Source: Diphasiastrum complanatum (Eukaryota; Streptophyta; Lycopodiopsida; Lycopodiales; Lycopodiaceae). From it: a DNA stretch of 64,000 bases. The position numbers and the translations under genes are program-made. The DNA lies in NCBI GenBank assembly GCA_029204225.1, contig CM055095.1, forward strand, positions 17,159,552-17,223,551, in the 5' to 3' direction. Shown here piece by piece: positions 33,021-45,298 of the stretch (its first letter is position 1; each line of letters starts with the position of its first letter). The notes below the pieces were generated by a model. The model was not told where the DNA came from. It was given only the letters and a program-made list of their open reading frames with translations, and searched no databases.

Positions 33021-33660
33021 GTTTACGCAAAATATTGAACCAGAAGGGGTCCCAGCCCGCCCTTAAAGTGGCTAGACACGTTAAGTAGTTAATAGATGAC
33101 ATATCTTTATAAATGGTCTAGAGAACCGTCAAAAATATTTGACATAGGTCAAATTTTATAAGACCAAGCAAAAAATATTGGTCTATGCATAAATAGGTCC
33201 CAGCCCGCCTAAATGTGGCTAGTCAAAACTTTTATGACCTTAAAATTGGCCCAGATGTAAAAATGCCGGCAATGTCGAGTACAGTTTTGATGTACTCAAA
33301 AATATTCTTACTAACAAATTTTCTTTGTTTTTCAGGGATGGCCAGTTTGGGTCCAAGATTCTAGTTTGTCACGCAAGAAGAGTTGGCAACTCGAAAAACC
33401 AAAATCGGATCACTTGAGCTATCCGCGGAAAAATGATCATAAAAACTCAACATGACAATGCTCAACAGTTATTCAGAACATTGAGTATGGAAATTGGAAT
33501 CGGGCATGGCCAGTATGGAGAGTGTGACACGAGAAAAATCAATGTTACGATGGTTATTAGCAAAGGGACCCAAAAATGGAAAATCTTAAGTCAAGGCCAA
33601 TTAGCCCCCCCAACCTTAACAAGCAAAATTTTTTTGTAAGAAGTATAGAAAATTCACAGG
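33021..33660. other. Unassigned stretch with a spaced direct repeat
   Basis: GGTCCCAGCCCGCC followed by a TAAA-GTGGCTAG segment occurs at 33048 and again at 33196, 148 bp apart, which suggests an old tandem duplication. No coding region is seen. Confidence 0.5.
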
Positions 33661-34330
33661 AACTTCAAAGTTTGGCAAAGTGGCAAAGAACTAGTGGTTA
33701 AGTACTAGAATGATGGCTTGTTAGCACTTTAGGACCTTTCAACAATAGGCACATGGGAAATAGCTACTAAGGCGTCAACAGTTCATTGGGACACACATTT
33801 TGTATTCAATAAATTCCATGGGCAAAATCAAATCCTTGCCAAATGTCAAAGAACAATGGAGGTGGTTAAAAAGTAAAAAGTCAAAAGTAGAGATCATGAT
33901 GAGGTGAGAAAAAGGTGACAAGACAAAATGTGAAAGAGACCCATAGCCAAGACACATGGCAGAAGGTACACGAAGTGAAAAACACAAGCTGGAGGATGAA
34001 GAAATGGCAATATGAAGGGCAAATTATTTTTATATGCCTATAAAAAGAGGTGAGGTGTGGGTATGAAAAACACTAGCACTTGTTCTTGGTGAAGACTCAT
34101 TAGACCTCTCCATCTCTTTGTGCAAAGATTATCGTAAAAATGTGAGAGAGGCATGCCTCTATCATGTTGGAAGTAGCTTGGGAAGACTCTCTTTGAGTGA
34201 GGGCAATTGTTAGACCGATTGTTGGGAGCAATGTGTTACCTTGCCAAGTTTTTCTATCTTGAACTCTTGTTTGATCCTTGTTCATCTTTAAGTCTTGTCC
34301 CTTTTATATAATGACTGCTTCCATCTCTTG
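33661..34330 (+). promoter_or_regulatory. Possible promoter or solo-LTR region
   Basis: A CTATAAAAAG box at 34038-34047 is followed by a leader-like, C/T-rich stretch. This looks like a polymerase II promoter or the U3/R part of an LTR. No second copy is found in the window and no gene is secured downstream. Confidence 0.3.
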
Positions 34331-35640
34331 TGAGGATCTTTGTATGGGAAAATGCTGAACTCAAAATGTTGTTGGATGGAGATCAAAGGTAGGGAGAGAG
34401 AAATTTTGAGGTTCTGAGTTTGAATTATAGCCAAGATTCTGAAAGAAAATTATCAAATAGTCTGAATCTGAAATGCTACTAGTCTAGGGAGTTTTATTTG
34501 TCCATTGTTAAGAGTGTTGGAGATTCTTCTAGTGGTATGAGGAGGGTCTGCCAACTGCTGTTGTTGTATCTGCACTGTAATGAATTCTAGACATGGAGAG
34601 GTTGTCATCAATGGATTTCCCTTTTTTAGAGATCGTTGTCCCATTGTTAAGTTGCTAGTGGTAGAGATTTTTTTTTTTGGAGACTTTGGATTGAGACTGT
34701 TGAGAATGGAGATTTAGACCTGGTTGTTGAGGTCAGACTTTTGAGATTGAGAGTGGTTTGTTCTGTTGAGAATCTGTCTAAGAAAGATGAGAGCCTTCTG
34801 TTAAATTATGGAGTCTCATACTGTGGAAGAATGGAGGGGCTGTCTCTCCAAACGATAGAAAAAAATGTTCATTCAGGGGATGCGAAAAGCTTGAAATTTT
34901 TGAGAGAAAAAAAAATCATCTTCTGAACAAGAGCTTGAACACATGTCCAGTGTTGATAGGGCGCTATTAAAAATCATAAAACTAAGAAGGAACTTGAAGA
35001 GGCCCGAAGGAAAAGTACAAGCCAAACTATGACCTTGCAAAAGAATAAATTAGATTGTGAGAGAAGATACGTCAAAGAAATTCGGAACATGAGGAACGTC
35101 CTAGCTTGGCATCATAGAATCTGAAGAAATGCAAGGTAAACTGTTGGAGGTGGCTGTCTCACATGTCACATCAAGGGTGCTGCAGTCAGCAAAGAACAAC
35201 TTCAACAATTGATAAGTTCTTTACATGGAATGTTGTTATGCTTCTTCATCATCCAAGTCGCTCAGTTGTTGTAGAGCATGCGTAACAACTGGCTAAGGGA
35301 GCTCAAAAGCAGGATCTTCTTTCGGAGTTTGATTCCCCAGAATACAGGCCTTTCAACAGCATGTTACAACAAGACAAAGGCTGGAAGAAAAGACAGCTTA
35401 TGTAGAAAATGGAGATCTGGCTCTTTGTGAAACATTTAACATACTATATGAGAGAAGAACTCGAGCCAGCAGCGATGGAGAATCGCGACCAGAGCACGAA
35501 TCTGCCAATAGAACAGCAGTAAGGAGCGTACGCGAGCACACAGAAACCCTCAACGAGCCAAAAGGGAGAGAAAGAAAGCAAGAGAGTGTGGCCATGAAGA
35601 GCAGATTGGTCTAGCAGAGCAAGCAGGCAAATCGTGACTA
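34331..35640 (+). other. Gene-like decayed stretch, unrecognised
   Basis: Plus-strand sequence with patchy open frames, for example SLQTIEKNVHSGDAKSLKFL at 34741-34926 and a charged helical patch (KKELEEARRKSTSQTMTLQK) near 34990-35040. Codon-like composition and heptad spacing suggest a former coding region, but there are many frame changes. It could be another relic of the coiled-coil type. No function is proposed. Confidence 0.25.
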
Positions 35641-36480
35641 GAACAGATCGATAGTGGATTTTACAAATGAAGTCAAAAAAGTACTCCTAATCCAAAGGCC
35701 AAAGGTACTGCCTCCAAGGTCCTCCAAGTAACTTGCAAGCTCCAAGATGTTGCCCAATTCCAAGCTAGGATGCCTCCACCTACAAATAAGGATATTCAAG
35801 CCTCCATGGATCTCTCCTCCACCTGTGTCCCTAATCATCACAAAGGTAGATAACAAGTGGCCTCAAGTATTCACCACCCAACTAGCACATGCAATTCTGC
35901 AACTTGGCTAATCTAGCACCCCCTTGCTAACCAATAACTAATCACAAGCATACCACCGCAAACCATAGCATACTCAAGGTCCAAACCCTACTTATGTCCC
36001 ATACCATAAGCAAGATCCAAACCGTAAGCATACTACACACAAGAAAACACTCTATACACTAGTAGCCACACTAGAGCATAGCATAGCAAACAAAAGAGAT
36101 CTCTCTCCCTCCCTATGGGCGCCCTCCTCCCCTCATATAGATGGCAAATGGCACCCTCCACACAGCAGATTGCGGGCCTCAGATCAGGCCAATGAGGGAT
36201 GGTTGAGGACAGGCATAACCAGAATGAAGAAGGAAGAAGGAAGAAGGAAGAAGGAAGAATAAGAATATAAAAGGGGAGGACTTTGTTTTTCACCCAAGCA
36301 AAAAGTTTTTTCCATAAAGAAGGACCCGCGATCTTCCGTCCTCAAAACCAACGAAGCACACAAGTATCGGAAGTGAACTATCACACGCGATGGTTCGAGC
36401 AAGTCTGGACTCGGGCTAGGTCATCCTCGCGATGCATGGAGGTCTGTGTTTTCTCTATCATTGCTCCCATTAAGTGAATG
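35641..36480 (-). repeat. Possible solo LTR, minus orientation
   Basis: On the minus strand, a CTATATGAGGGGAGG box at about 36135 is followed by a leader-like run rich in repeats of TATGCTATG and CTAGTGTGG. This resembles LTR promoter plus R/U5. No partner copy is present, so this is tentative. Confidence 0.3.
36225..36267. repeat. (GAAGAAG)n microsatellite, about 5-6 units
   Basis: A 7-bp GAAGAAG/GGAAGAA repeat within the possible solo LTR. Confidence 0.85.
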
Positions 36481-37844
36481 CCATCTGTGATGTTAATTAT
36501 GATGTTACGATTGCTAAACGTTGTTTGATGACATGAATGGAAAATGTTCGATGCTTACCATATGAGGTTTATCAAGAAACATTATGTTCTTAGTACTTAA
36601 AGTATTTTTTATCATGGCTTTGTACAAACCAGTCTTGATTGCATGTATGTTCGTCTTTGGTAATGGTTAATCGGATTGTTAGTTGATAGAAAAGCTTTGT
36701 GCATTTTATGGTTTGAAAAAGTTCTATGAGGATTTGGGTTTCAATTATAACTCATCACGATGTGTGCTCAAGGATTCATTGCATGCTTAATATTTTACAA
36801 AATATATTTTTAATAAGTTAAAATCATTAAAAGTGCTCGTATGTTTGTCGTAAGAACACAATATCTTTGTGTGTGATTGTAACTCATCGTCGATCCTCTT
36901 GAAACATAGACTTTTCACATAACTGTATGTCGGCTTCGTAAAACCAAAATGATGTGTTGCTTTCAAAATCTATCTTTCTATACATGACATAGGACATTGT
37001 TGTTTAAAGTAAGACATTGGCCGACCCTCTTGAAACGCAGAGGTGGCATGAATACCTGGCGAGGATGAAACAGACCTCTCAGGTTAGAAAAGAACCAACA
37101 TTATAGTTTTGTACCTAGTACACCCCGCCCAAGTTACCCATTGAAACACACGGGCCTTGGAGGCAAGCACCCGGACGTCTCCAACACCCCATGTGCGTCT
37201 GTCCCTTGAGCATGATGAGAAAAGCAATCGAGAATTTGACCTTATCAATGCAATACTAAGCGAATCAGAATCTTAAGTCGTGAAAACCACTTACAAATCA
37301 TTGAAACAACTACGCTTGTGACTCGTTGATCAAAATTTAAACACTTTTATGGACCTACCCTTGACGTTAGGGCCGAAAGGCATTACATTTGGCCCAAACC
37401 ACAGTATTTTGACATAAGGGATCACATGGCTCATCTCTTAGTAGGAGAGTACATTTGACCATGGCTTTATGAAACTACCCCCTAATTAAGCCCAAGTGAT
37501 ACTGGCTTTAAGTATACAATCATGGACCTTTGAAGCAACCTTTAGTCGAGAGTATCAATATAAAGGCAAGGCCACCATAGGGATACAAGACCAATCGCCT
37601 TATACCAAATGAATGGACTACGCAAATGAAATTAGATTGCGTAGAGATAGTTGCAAATGAAACCAAAGTTGTCACACCTGGAAGCTGAAAAGACCTATCG
37701 AACTTTACGGAAGGGATATGCGACATAATTCCCAGTTGGTGGACTAGGGGAGGGCATTATCTTGCACCGATGTCACTAAGGAAGACACCATGGGTATTAG
37801 GATATTTAGAAACTATCTTTGGTTGCTTGCAATAATTATCCCAC
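36481..37844. other. Unassigned region left of the CACTA coding block
   Basis: No gene or known repeat is recognised. It could include the left part of the CACTA element, but no CACTA-type left terminus is found. Confidence 0.35.
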
Positions 37845-38320
37845 ATGTGTTTCCATTTGTCTCATGACACGTCTCCCAGTCAAGAATTTGGCCATAGTCG
37901 CGGGTCCTCAATTATATGGATGAGATATCTCCCTTGCGGGCAGACAGACTCACGAGGAGACTATGGGCTCATTGGGAGACATAGAGTTCTAGTAGGTTGG
38001 TCGACTACCCATCAATATCCTCTCGTTATGAGGAGATCCAGTTTCCACACTCCTCCAACTAAGGTGTTTTCCCTTCCCACAAGGGTCTCTAATAGGAGTC
38101 CCTCCCCCTAACATGATAATGCCACTACCTCTTCTTGACATTCTCGAGAAAAGAGAGATCATAGGAGGAGCCACCTCAGTGAAGGCTCCTGTTGTAGAGG
38201 TGGCGACGATGATGTTGTACCTCATCTGACCTCGAGTCCAGCACATCCCTCTAGAAAGCCTCATCGTAGGGATTTTTTTACTTCGACGATCCCTAACTCA
38301 GGAAGCAACACACATGGCAC

Positions 38321-39016
38321 GTGATACTACGACTCCTGTATCTATCACATCAAGTATCCTGGAACTCCTATACTCACTCCTCCCATTTTTTCTTATCTTT
38401 GGCACCCACTCCCCAAGACCTCACTTCTCCTATGGGGACTCCATGGCACCGTGATCTCTCTTGCCAGGCCACTCCGCCCATGTTTTATCCCATTCAGACT
38501 CCTATTGGTTACACTCCTGTTCAGACTCCTCTCCAACACTCTCCTCTTCAGACCCCTCCCCGACCTTCTCGCCTTCAACAGACTCTTCCCCAAACTTCTC
38601 CTATCGTAGGCACTTTCCTTGTTCCACCCACTTCTCCTTGGCTTGCTGCCACTCCTCATGACAATCTCTTTGCCACCTCTCCATCATTTGATGTCTTGCC
38701 ATCTTATGACATAGATGTGGAGAGGGACAGAGTTGACGATGACCGTGGTGCCCGTGTCATCACTTGCATAAGGCAACTTATGCATGTAGTATTCAACAAG
38801 GACATTTTCAAGGACTGGCGCATACAAGATGATAATGACAAGAATTATGTCGTTGATCAGTTGTATAGAGAGTTTCAAGTCCCCACCTTTGATATGCAGT
38901 TTGATCGAAAATGGATGGTGAGCCATATGAGAGGCATGATGAGCCACCACAAATCGAAGCGAGATGCGGTGATTGCTGGTAGATCTTGGCCATACCACGT
39001 GCACAAGAAAGACTAG
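38321..39016 (+). CDS. CACTA-associated protein, plant transposase (Ptta/En/Spm) type
   Basis: A 231-residue plus-strand frame. Residues about 30-110 are Pro/Thr-rich with repeated QTP and PLQTP units. Residues about 135-231 form a charged globular part: VITCIRQLMHVVFNKDIF, DWRIQDDNDKNYVVDQLYRE, FQVPTFDMQFDRKWMVSHMR and KSKRDAVIAGRSWP. A Pro-rich head followed by such a domain is the layout of the second protein of plant En/Spm elements, which binds subterminal repeats. After the stop at 39014-39016, similar sequence (PYRFKQQQEATKK, GPSHLGSGG) continues with one interruption, so the protein is probably truncated. It is the only coding evidence in this CACTA copy. Family assignment is by overall pattern and needs a search. 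Confidence 0.55.
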   Translation: MILRLLYLSHQVSWNSYTHSSHFFLSLAPTPQDLTSPMGTPWHRDLSCQATPPMFYPIQTPIGYTPVQTPLQHSPLQTPPRPSRLQQTLPQTSPIVGTFLVPPTSPWLAATPHDNLFATSPSFDVLPSYDIDVERDRVDDDRGARVITCIRQLMHVVFNKDIFKDWRIQDDNDKNYVVDQLYREFQVPTFDMQFDRKWMVSHMRGMMSHHKSKRDAVIAGRSWPYHVHKKD

Positions 39017-39829
39017 AAGCTTGCAAAGAAAGGGTTACAAGAAAATCCATATCGATTCAAGCAACAACAAGAGGCAACTAAGAAGTGACTGAAGACTACA
39101 GGGCCTTCTCACTTGGGTAGTGGTGGCCAAGATTCTTTTGATGCCCATTTCACCCATATGTTGAATTTGATATTACCAAAATTCAAATTTTATGCTACTA
39201 ACTACCCTAGATTATTTGTGTATTTTTTAGGTTATAATCACAATTTTGTCAATTCATGCACAAATTTGCCATAAAGTGGTATCCATGAAAGAGAAGTATA
39301 ATTATGCATATTCCAACAGTATGTAATCATTACTCGAATTATTGGAGAGACGAGTGCGAGTTGGTTGTGATGCTACTTCTGAGGTATGGCTTCAAAATAT
39401 GTTTTAACATCACTACATTCATGTCAGCCCCTCTCACTCTCACCACATTTCTTAGAGAACTTACTCATCTTCATTACACGCAGGTATCGTAGTCTCAATC
39501 CCATGCATCGTAGTCAACGACTCAGCTGGATCTAATTAGGTGTTTCATTGTAGCACACACATATGTGAGAGTCCCGATTTAGTTGTAATGTTTCTCTGTA
39601 CTTGGAACATTTATGTATAAATATATATTTTGTTTATCATAAGTGACATTCATCTTTCTTTGAGTGCATGAAATGTACCTCAAGTATTTGCAAACTTTTT
39701 TACTAACAATTATGAACAAATGATTTTGCTAACCAGCTTCATAAGAAGCGGTGCAAAAGACTCATGGGGTTGGATGCAGTTCATTTTTAGGGCAAAATGG
39801 AGCCAGTACATTGGCACATTCTGCCCTAC

Positions 39830-40211
39830 ATTTTTTTTTTTTGCATTTTCACTCCCTCGGAATAAGCCTCGAGAATAAGGCCCTACAATCCTAAAAGCAT
39901 GGTTTAATGGTACAACATGGACATTCAAAGACACTACCTTTTTTGGGTAGAACCATTGAGGGCTATATCGACATCCCTTGATATAACCCTCAGAATATGC
40001 GCACTCTTATTCAATATATCCCTCAAAAAATACATTCTATAAACAACACAAAAATATAATGGGGATACCTCGGGAACCGACACAATTATTGAGGTTCTAT
40101 TAGCGAAGCATACATCGTTGGACATATCAGCGTTTATGGATTGTTTATTTGATTTTTTGCTTTCGAAAAGCCTCTGTAATAGGGTCAGAAAACCTCCAAA
40201 ATATTGTAGTG
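39830..40211 (+). repeat. CACTA subterminal repeat region and right inverted terminus
   Basis: Contains several degenerate CCTCGGAA-like motifs (about 39854, 39867, 39990 and 40070), ends at the CACTACAA terminus, and is followed by ATT, a candidate 3-bp target duplication whose partner is not located. Confidence 0.65.
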
Positions 40212-41309
40212 ATTCATAGTTGTCCCTTCAACATTATTAAAAGAAATATGATTCCATGTGTGAATCATGCATTGGATTCACATTTAAATTCGTGTTTTTT
40301 CTAAGCCATATAATTATTCTCTAGTTGTTTGTAGTGTGCAATGCATGGTGGGTATTGCAAAGGGAGTAGAAAAAATTGGATTCCACCATGTTAAAAAACA
40401 TATCACACTTGTAGATTGTCTATGTTAGAAATTACACGATGAAATAGAAGCTCATATGATATAGTGCAAACATCTTTTGGCTAGACTCGCCCACTGATTT
40501 TCTTTATGAAGGCTTGCATCTAATTTGTTGGAAGTGTCGTTGCAGTTTGCACCATCCATAGTGAACAACTTAGGCTAGTGGGTTGTTTCTTTGGTTGCCT
40601 TTCCAAATTTGGAAATATTTGTTCGAGTGGTGTGAAATTGTGGTTTAGTAGCAACGTGTCACGCGATGCTTCATAGTGTTGATCATTTTGGTATTTCACA
40701 TATGGTGCATCGGTAAGTACAAATTAATTCCTTGTTAGTTTTCATGTCACACTGTGTAATTTTACTCTACATGTGCATTGAAAAATATTATGACAATCAA
40801 ATTATAATGATTGCATGTATACCTAGGCTCTCAACTTGCATGATGCATCATTAACAACAATCTAGTAAAGAATATCTATTTGCATTCACAAAGTCATTTT
40901 ACCTATGTTTCTAATTATTGTCATATCTCTAATACTCATGCATAGTTCAATACAGATTGAGGTAGAAGATGAAATGCTAACCATTATGCCACACTTTTAA
41001 GACAATTAAGATTTATACATAGATGATTACCATGCATCCAATATTGGACAATCACAATCTTTTTAACAAGGATGAACCCATTGAAGCCATTGAAAGTGAA
41101 AATAAATGCAAGTGAAACAAAAAATGTTGCTACTCTCTCACTATAGGATCCAATAATGGCGTGCTACCAACTCCTATGCAAGATCTTGCAACAAACTATG
41201 AAATGATTCTCACTAGCTCTACCAATCTCTCTGAAACTAGATCTACTTCACATCAAATGATGGAGTATGGGCAAAGTTAGGATCAAACACTCTTAGCACG
41301 TGTAAAATA
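40212..41309. other. AT-rich spacer
   Basis: No gene is supported and no match to another part of the window is noticed. Confidence 0.4.
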
Positions 41310-41832
41310 CACTAAGAAACCAAATTTGACTCAAATACAATGATATTGTATGAAACAAAATGGCTAAGATCTCAAAAACGTGCCTAGATCTCAAGTAGAT
41401 GGGATTGACAAGCATTCAACTGTGATTTAGGATCAAACAAGCAATTTCTTCACCAAACCAAATGTGTCCACGTAGGCCTAGGTGCCCTACCTAATCCTAT
41501 TCAAAAGCTTAAAACTTTTGATTGGCTCAACCAAGTGGAATGAAACTGATTGCTACAAAACTAGACAACACTAGCTTTCAAACAAGCTATCTAGAAAGAT
41601 TTTTGGATCAAACATGAAAGAGAACTCTCAAACTGAAATTGGATGTTCCTCACACGTGTTTGAGAACTTGATTCCATACAGTATCAGGTCAGACCCAATC
41701 AAGGCCCTATTGATCTCTTTTGATCCAAGATTGAACAAGATGGCTAGGAAAATGAGTCTAGTCATTTTCTAGCTCACTGTTGATGCAATAATTACCATAC
41801 TAATGATGAGAAATGCATGATAACCTCAGGTA
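41310..41832 (-). mobile_element. Copia leader (family E), copy 1
   Basis: Non-coding leader of a minus-strand copia, directly preceded in its own orientation by a primer site and LTR. It matches 51955-52465 over about 460 bp (CTAAGAAACCAAATTTGACT, AACCAAATGTGTCCAC, AGGTGCCCTACCTAA, CTTTTGATCCAAGATTGAA), with roughly one difference per six to eight bases by eye. The coding part beyond it is absent. Confidence 0.75.
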
Positions 41833-41845
41833 GGCTCTGATACCA
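41833..41845 (-). other. Primer-binding site of copia E copy 1
   Basis: The minus strand reads TGGTATCAGAGCC next to the LTR end, an initiator-Met-type copia primer site. Confidence 0.9.
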
Positions 41846-42120
41846 TGTGAATTTCACATGTGTGGTGTCCACTAAGTGTGATTTAGATCTCCTAAGGTGT
41901 GTGAATGCACAATGATCAAGATTAGATTGAGATTCAAGATCTATCTCACTCTCAAAGTCAAAAACACACTACTACATGCATTTACTCAAAACCAAAGTAC
42001 ATACACATTTGTGGAAAGTTTTCCTTTCAAAAAACTAAGTATGGAAAAGGCCTACTCTCAGGTAGAGAGACAATGCAATCAATTGCTCTTGGGGAGAGAG
42101 AGAAGCAAATAAACACTTAG
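41846..42120 (-). repeat. Partial LTR of copia E copy 1
   Basis: On the minus strand it ends TGTGAAATTCACA beside the primer site. About 275 bp remains before unrelated coding-like sequence starts. Parts such as GGTAGAGAGACAATGCA resemble GGTAGAGAGAGAAAATGCA in the LTR at 52479-53021. Confidence 0.6.
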
Positions 42121-42139
42121 ACTCAAAATCTCGATTGAT

Positions 42140-43892
42140 CTACGTCTCCTGATCTTGTCCTTGCGTTGGTTCTTCTGCATCAGAAATCTGCATTTGGCCT
42201 GATTGGAATTTGGCCTCTTCTAATTCTTCCTTCAACTTCTCATAAGCAATCATCTGCAGCTGTAGATATTGCATCTGAAAGGTCTGAATCATTCTCTCCT
42301 AGATTCTCTTCCATGCTACCGGATCAATTCGGTATCTGCCATGAGATACGCAGGCACTGAGTGTGACTTCGACGCTGATTCGCCACAATATTGCCTCTTC
42401 AGCCTGTTTCTTGTATATCTGATTGCCTTTCTTTAACATTTCTGTAGAATTTTGCAGTTGGACAATTGATTCCTGAGCACTGCTAAGTTCATTGCTCAGC
42501 TCCGCATTGCTACTCTGAAGAGTAGTTCGCACTTGTCTCTCCTCTTGCAAAGAAGCCTGCAGGCTCTGAAGTTGTTGTTTAAGTAGTATGTTCTCACTTT
42601 CGAAGGCGTTGGACTGCTCTTGCATTTCTTCCAATACTTTGAGCATGGCATCTTGCCTTTCTTTTGCTTCTTCAAGCTCTGTATCTTTTCTGCTCAGCTC
42701 CACATTAGCTGCTTCAAGCTCTTCATTTCTATAGGCCAACTCAGCTTTTGTTTTTCTTAGCTCTATATCTTTTTGGGTGAGGTCTGTTCGGACTCTTTCA
42801 TACTTGGACTCCAGCTTCCTGGATACCTTCTCCAAGCTAGCAAGATGATGAATAGCTGTCCGAGTATCTAGCAGTAGTGTTCCAAAAACCTTTTGATATA
42901 ATCGAGAATTGGTTCCTCGACGTCGCTTTCACTGCCCTGCTGGTCATCAGAAAGCTGCTCTGCTCCTCGTGGTTCTGGCTCTTATGGTATTTCAGCCTGA
43001 TTATGCTCCTGATCAATAGTGTCCTCCGCCTCCTCTTTCGCATTACTATTTCCTTCTTTGCTGGATAGTGGTGTGTACTGGGATGATGGCGAAGTCATCC
43101 TCACCGTGCTCCCTGGACTGGATGATGATGATGTGGCTGCCTTTGATGTCTGCATCTGGGATTCCACCTCAATTGATGGTGCTAGCTCTAGCAATACTGG
43201 TGCAATCCTAATATCTTCCTACATTGTCAACACACCAACATGCATACATAAAATGCCCATCTGCTGACCCAACCTGCAGTAACTTTTATTAATTTACAGA
43301 ATTGCTTGAAAGCAATCTGTCTGAAGACAATTTGTTCTCCATTTAAAGCTCTCAGCAGGTATCCCATATTGGTATTTGAAATTGTGTACTCTTGCTCCGA
43401 TAAGAAGATAGAAGCAAAAGCAAATCAAACGAAGCTCTTGGGATTGAGGTCTCTTATGTAAGAGAGTTTGTATCCTCATTTCTCAAGATAAGCCTCTTCT
43501 TGAAAAGCTTTGCCCTCCGCAATGAAATTTGGTTTAGTAATTGGCATACTGCCATTCATAGGCAATCCTAAGGCATGACAATAAAACACCTTTGTGATAA
43601 CAATCTCTTGATTGCGGATGGTTGTGGAAATATGTCCTTCTTCTGTTTCGCCCAAATTGCGGATTAGCTCATAACATAAATCAGTAAGAATTACTGATGG
43701 ATTGATTTGAAGAAGACCTTCAATTTGCGTTCGAACAGCTAGTGGTTGTAATACTGGTATTACTGGCTTTGGGTGCATTTTGATTACAATCGCCATACTG
43801 CTTGTAGATGTAAACAAGCGATGGCAGACAAGAGCTTGATCGCAATAATTCGCAATTCGGAGAGCAAGAGTGATGGAAAGCGGTAGCGACAA
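42140..43892 (-). pseudogene. Coiled-coil protein locus downstream of a gypsy pol
   Basis: Read right to left: a globular start (MAIVIKMHPKPVIPVLQPLA, IEGLLQINPSVILTDLCYEL, GETEEGHISTTIRNQEIVIT, VFYCHALGLPMNG), a Ser/Thr/Pro-rich acidic middle, then a long coiled coil (42299-42835) with ELEAANVELSRKDTELEEAK, KQQLQSLQASLQEERQVRTT and ELSSAQESIVQLQNSTEM. It lies in the same orientation and about 250 bp beyond the integrase end of the gypsy fossil at 44140-49343. There it could be the extra frame that some plant gypsy lineages carry between pol and the 3' LTR. It could instead be a separate gene. Decayed. Confidence 0.45.
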
Positions 43893-44139
43893 AAACTGAA
43901 GTGTTTGAGGTTTTAGATGTATTGATGGTATTTTGGCGGATTAGATTAATATTAAATGGAAGCTTGTCCTTTGTTTTGAAATGTAGCGAAAGTCTCGGGT
44001 TTTCCTTAATACAAACAATGCAGCATGCTTCGACATTTTTGCTAAAATATAAACTAGTTTCGGCATTTTCGCTAATACTTCGGTAAAAAAATAATAATTG
44101 GACAAAAAATGACGGCCTCCAAAAACTGATGTATCGGAC

Positions 44140-45000
44140 ATTAGTCATAGTAGCGCTTCACCCTTGAACCATTTATTCGAGTGTCAAGTAAATGTCCTTG
44201 GAGATCAGCTAACTGAAGTGATCCATTATTAAAAAGTTCTCCATCTGGTATGTAATTTTCCAGGAAACAACATGAGTCTGTTATCATACAGAAGCACATA
44301 GTCCCCTTGTTTAATTTTTATTGGATTGATCAAAAATTTCTTTTCTTTTATTCTGAACTCGTTCAGTCTCGATTCTTTTCAGCAGTTCTATATGCCTATA
44401 AGATAGATGGTAACTTCTGATCCCAATCAGAAGAATGTATTTCCGTTACTTTATTCAAATTTTACATAGAATTCCATTCGCCCATTCCGTAAGCCCATTT
44501 GCTTTTGGATTATATGGAGTGGTTTGACGATGTGTAATAGAAAAATATGACAACATGGCTTCTATGGCCTGATTAAGGAAATGGGTTCCCCTATCGCTAC
44601 CGAGTTCTAAGGGACAACCATATCGCGTGATAATGTTTTGGAATAAAAACTTTGCTACAGTCTTAGCATCATTTTTAATTGTGGCTTCGGCCTCTACCAT
44701 CTTGGTAGCATAGTCCATGGCAACGAGTATGTAACGACGACGCGTGATCGGTTTAATAGGCCCTACAAATCTATCCCCCACTTCTCAAAGGGTTCTAAGG
44801 GAATAATTGGAGTAAGCGGCCAATGTGTTGCGAAGCTGGGTTTCCCCATCCTCTGGCATGCATCACATTTTTTAATGAATAATTTAACATCTCTATAGAC
44901 GGTAGGCCACCAATATTTAGCATTGAAAAAAAAAATTGCAGTGTTTTTAAGAGCATAGTGACCCCCCGAATCTTCCTCATGTAATGCACTTATTACAACG
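44140..45000 (-). pseudogene. integrase of gypsy fossil 2
   Basis: Motifs: GDRFVGPIKPITRRRYILVA, MDYATKMVEAEAT, YGCPLELGSDRGTHFLNQA and RQTTPYNPKANGLTEWANG. The C-terminal end is recognised by a GDYVLLYDN segment, NNGSLQLADLQG and a final NGSRVKRYYD. No chromodomain follows. Broken fossil. Confidence 0.85.
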
Positions 45001-45298
45001 ATTATCTCAGTTGGTTCTAAACATCAACGGAGACTATCGTCAGCTCCTAATTTATATAATATACTATTTACAATTGTGTAAGGTCCTACCTTAGAAAGAA
45101 GAACAGTTTTTTGTTGTTTATTAAAATGTTCAAGATATATCTGGTCCTGTAAAAAATTAATAACGTCCCTATAAATTGATGTTTATGATTGAAAATATGC
45201 ATTATATGTTCATCTGGAAATTCATTAGAAATGGGTTCTAGTTGATTTTTTGTTTGGAGGCGGGATATATAGTCGACATTTTGATGATCCTTGCCTTT

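Larger units (their letters stand above)
37845..40211 (+). mobile_element. CACTA (En/Spm-type) DNA transposon, right part
   Basis: The right terminus reads ...AAAATATTGTAGTG at 40211, which in reverse complement is CACTACAATATTTTGGAGG, the canonical CACTA inverted end. The adjoining 380 bp carries repeated CCTCGGAA/CCTCGAGAA/CCCTCAGAA-type motifs, as expected of CACTA subterminal repeats. A plant transposase-associated frame lies inside in plus orientation. No left end and no TNPD-type catalytic transposase is found, so the copy is incomplete. Confidence 0.7.

Noticed and set aside
36281-36480. Short plus-strand frame near a possible solo LTR
   Set aside because: No motif, short, and within LTR-like sequence.
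42299-42835. Coiled coil as a myosin, kinesin or SMC protein
   Set aside because: Only heptad-like helix is present, with no motor, ATPase or hinge. Coiled coils match many families by composition alone.
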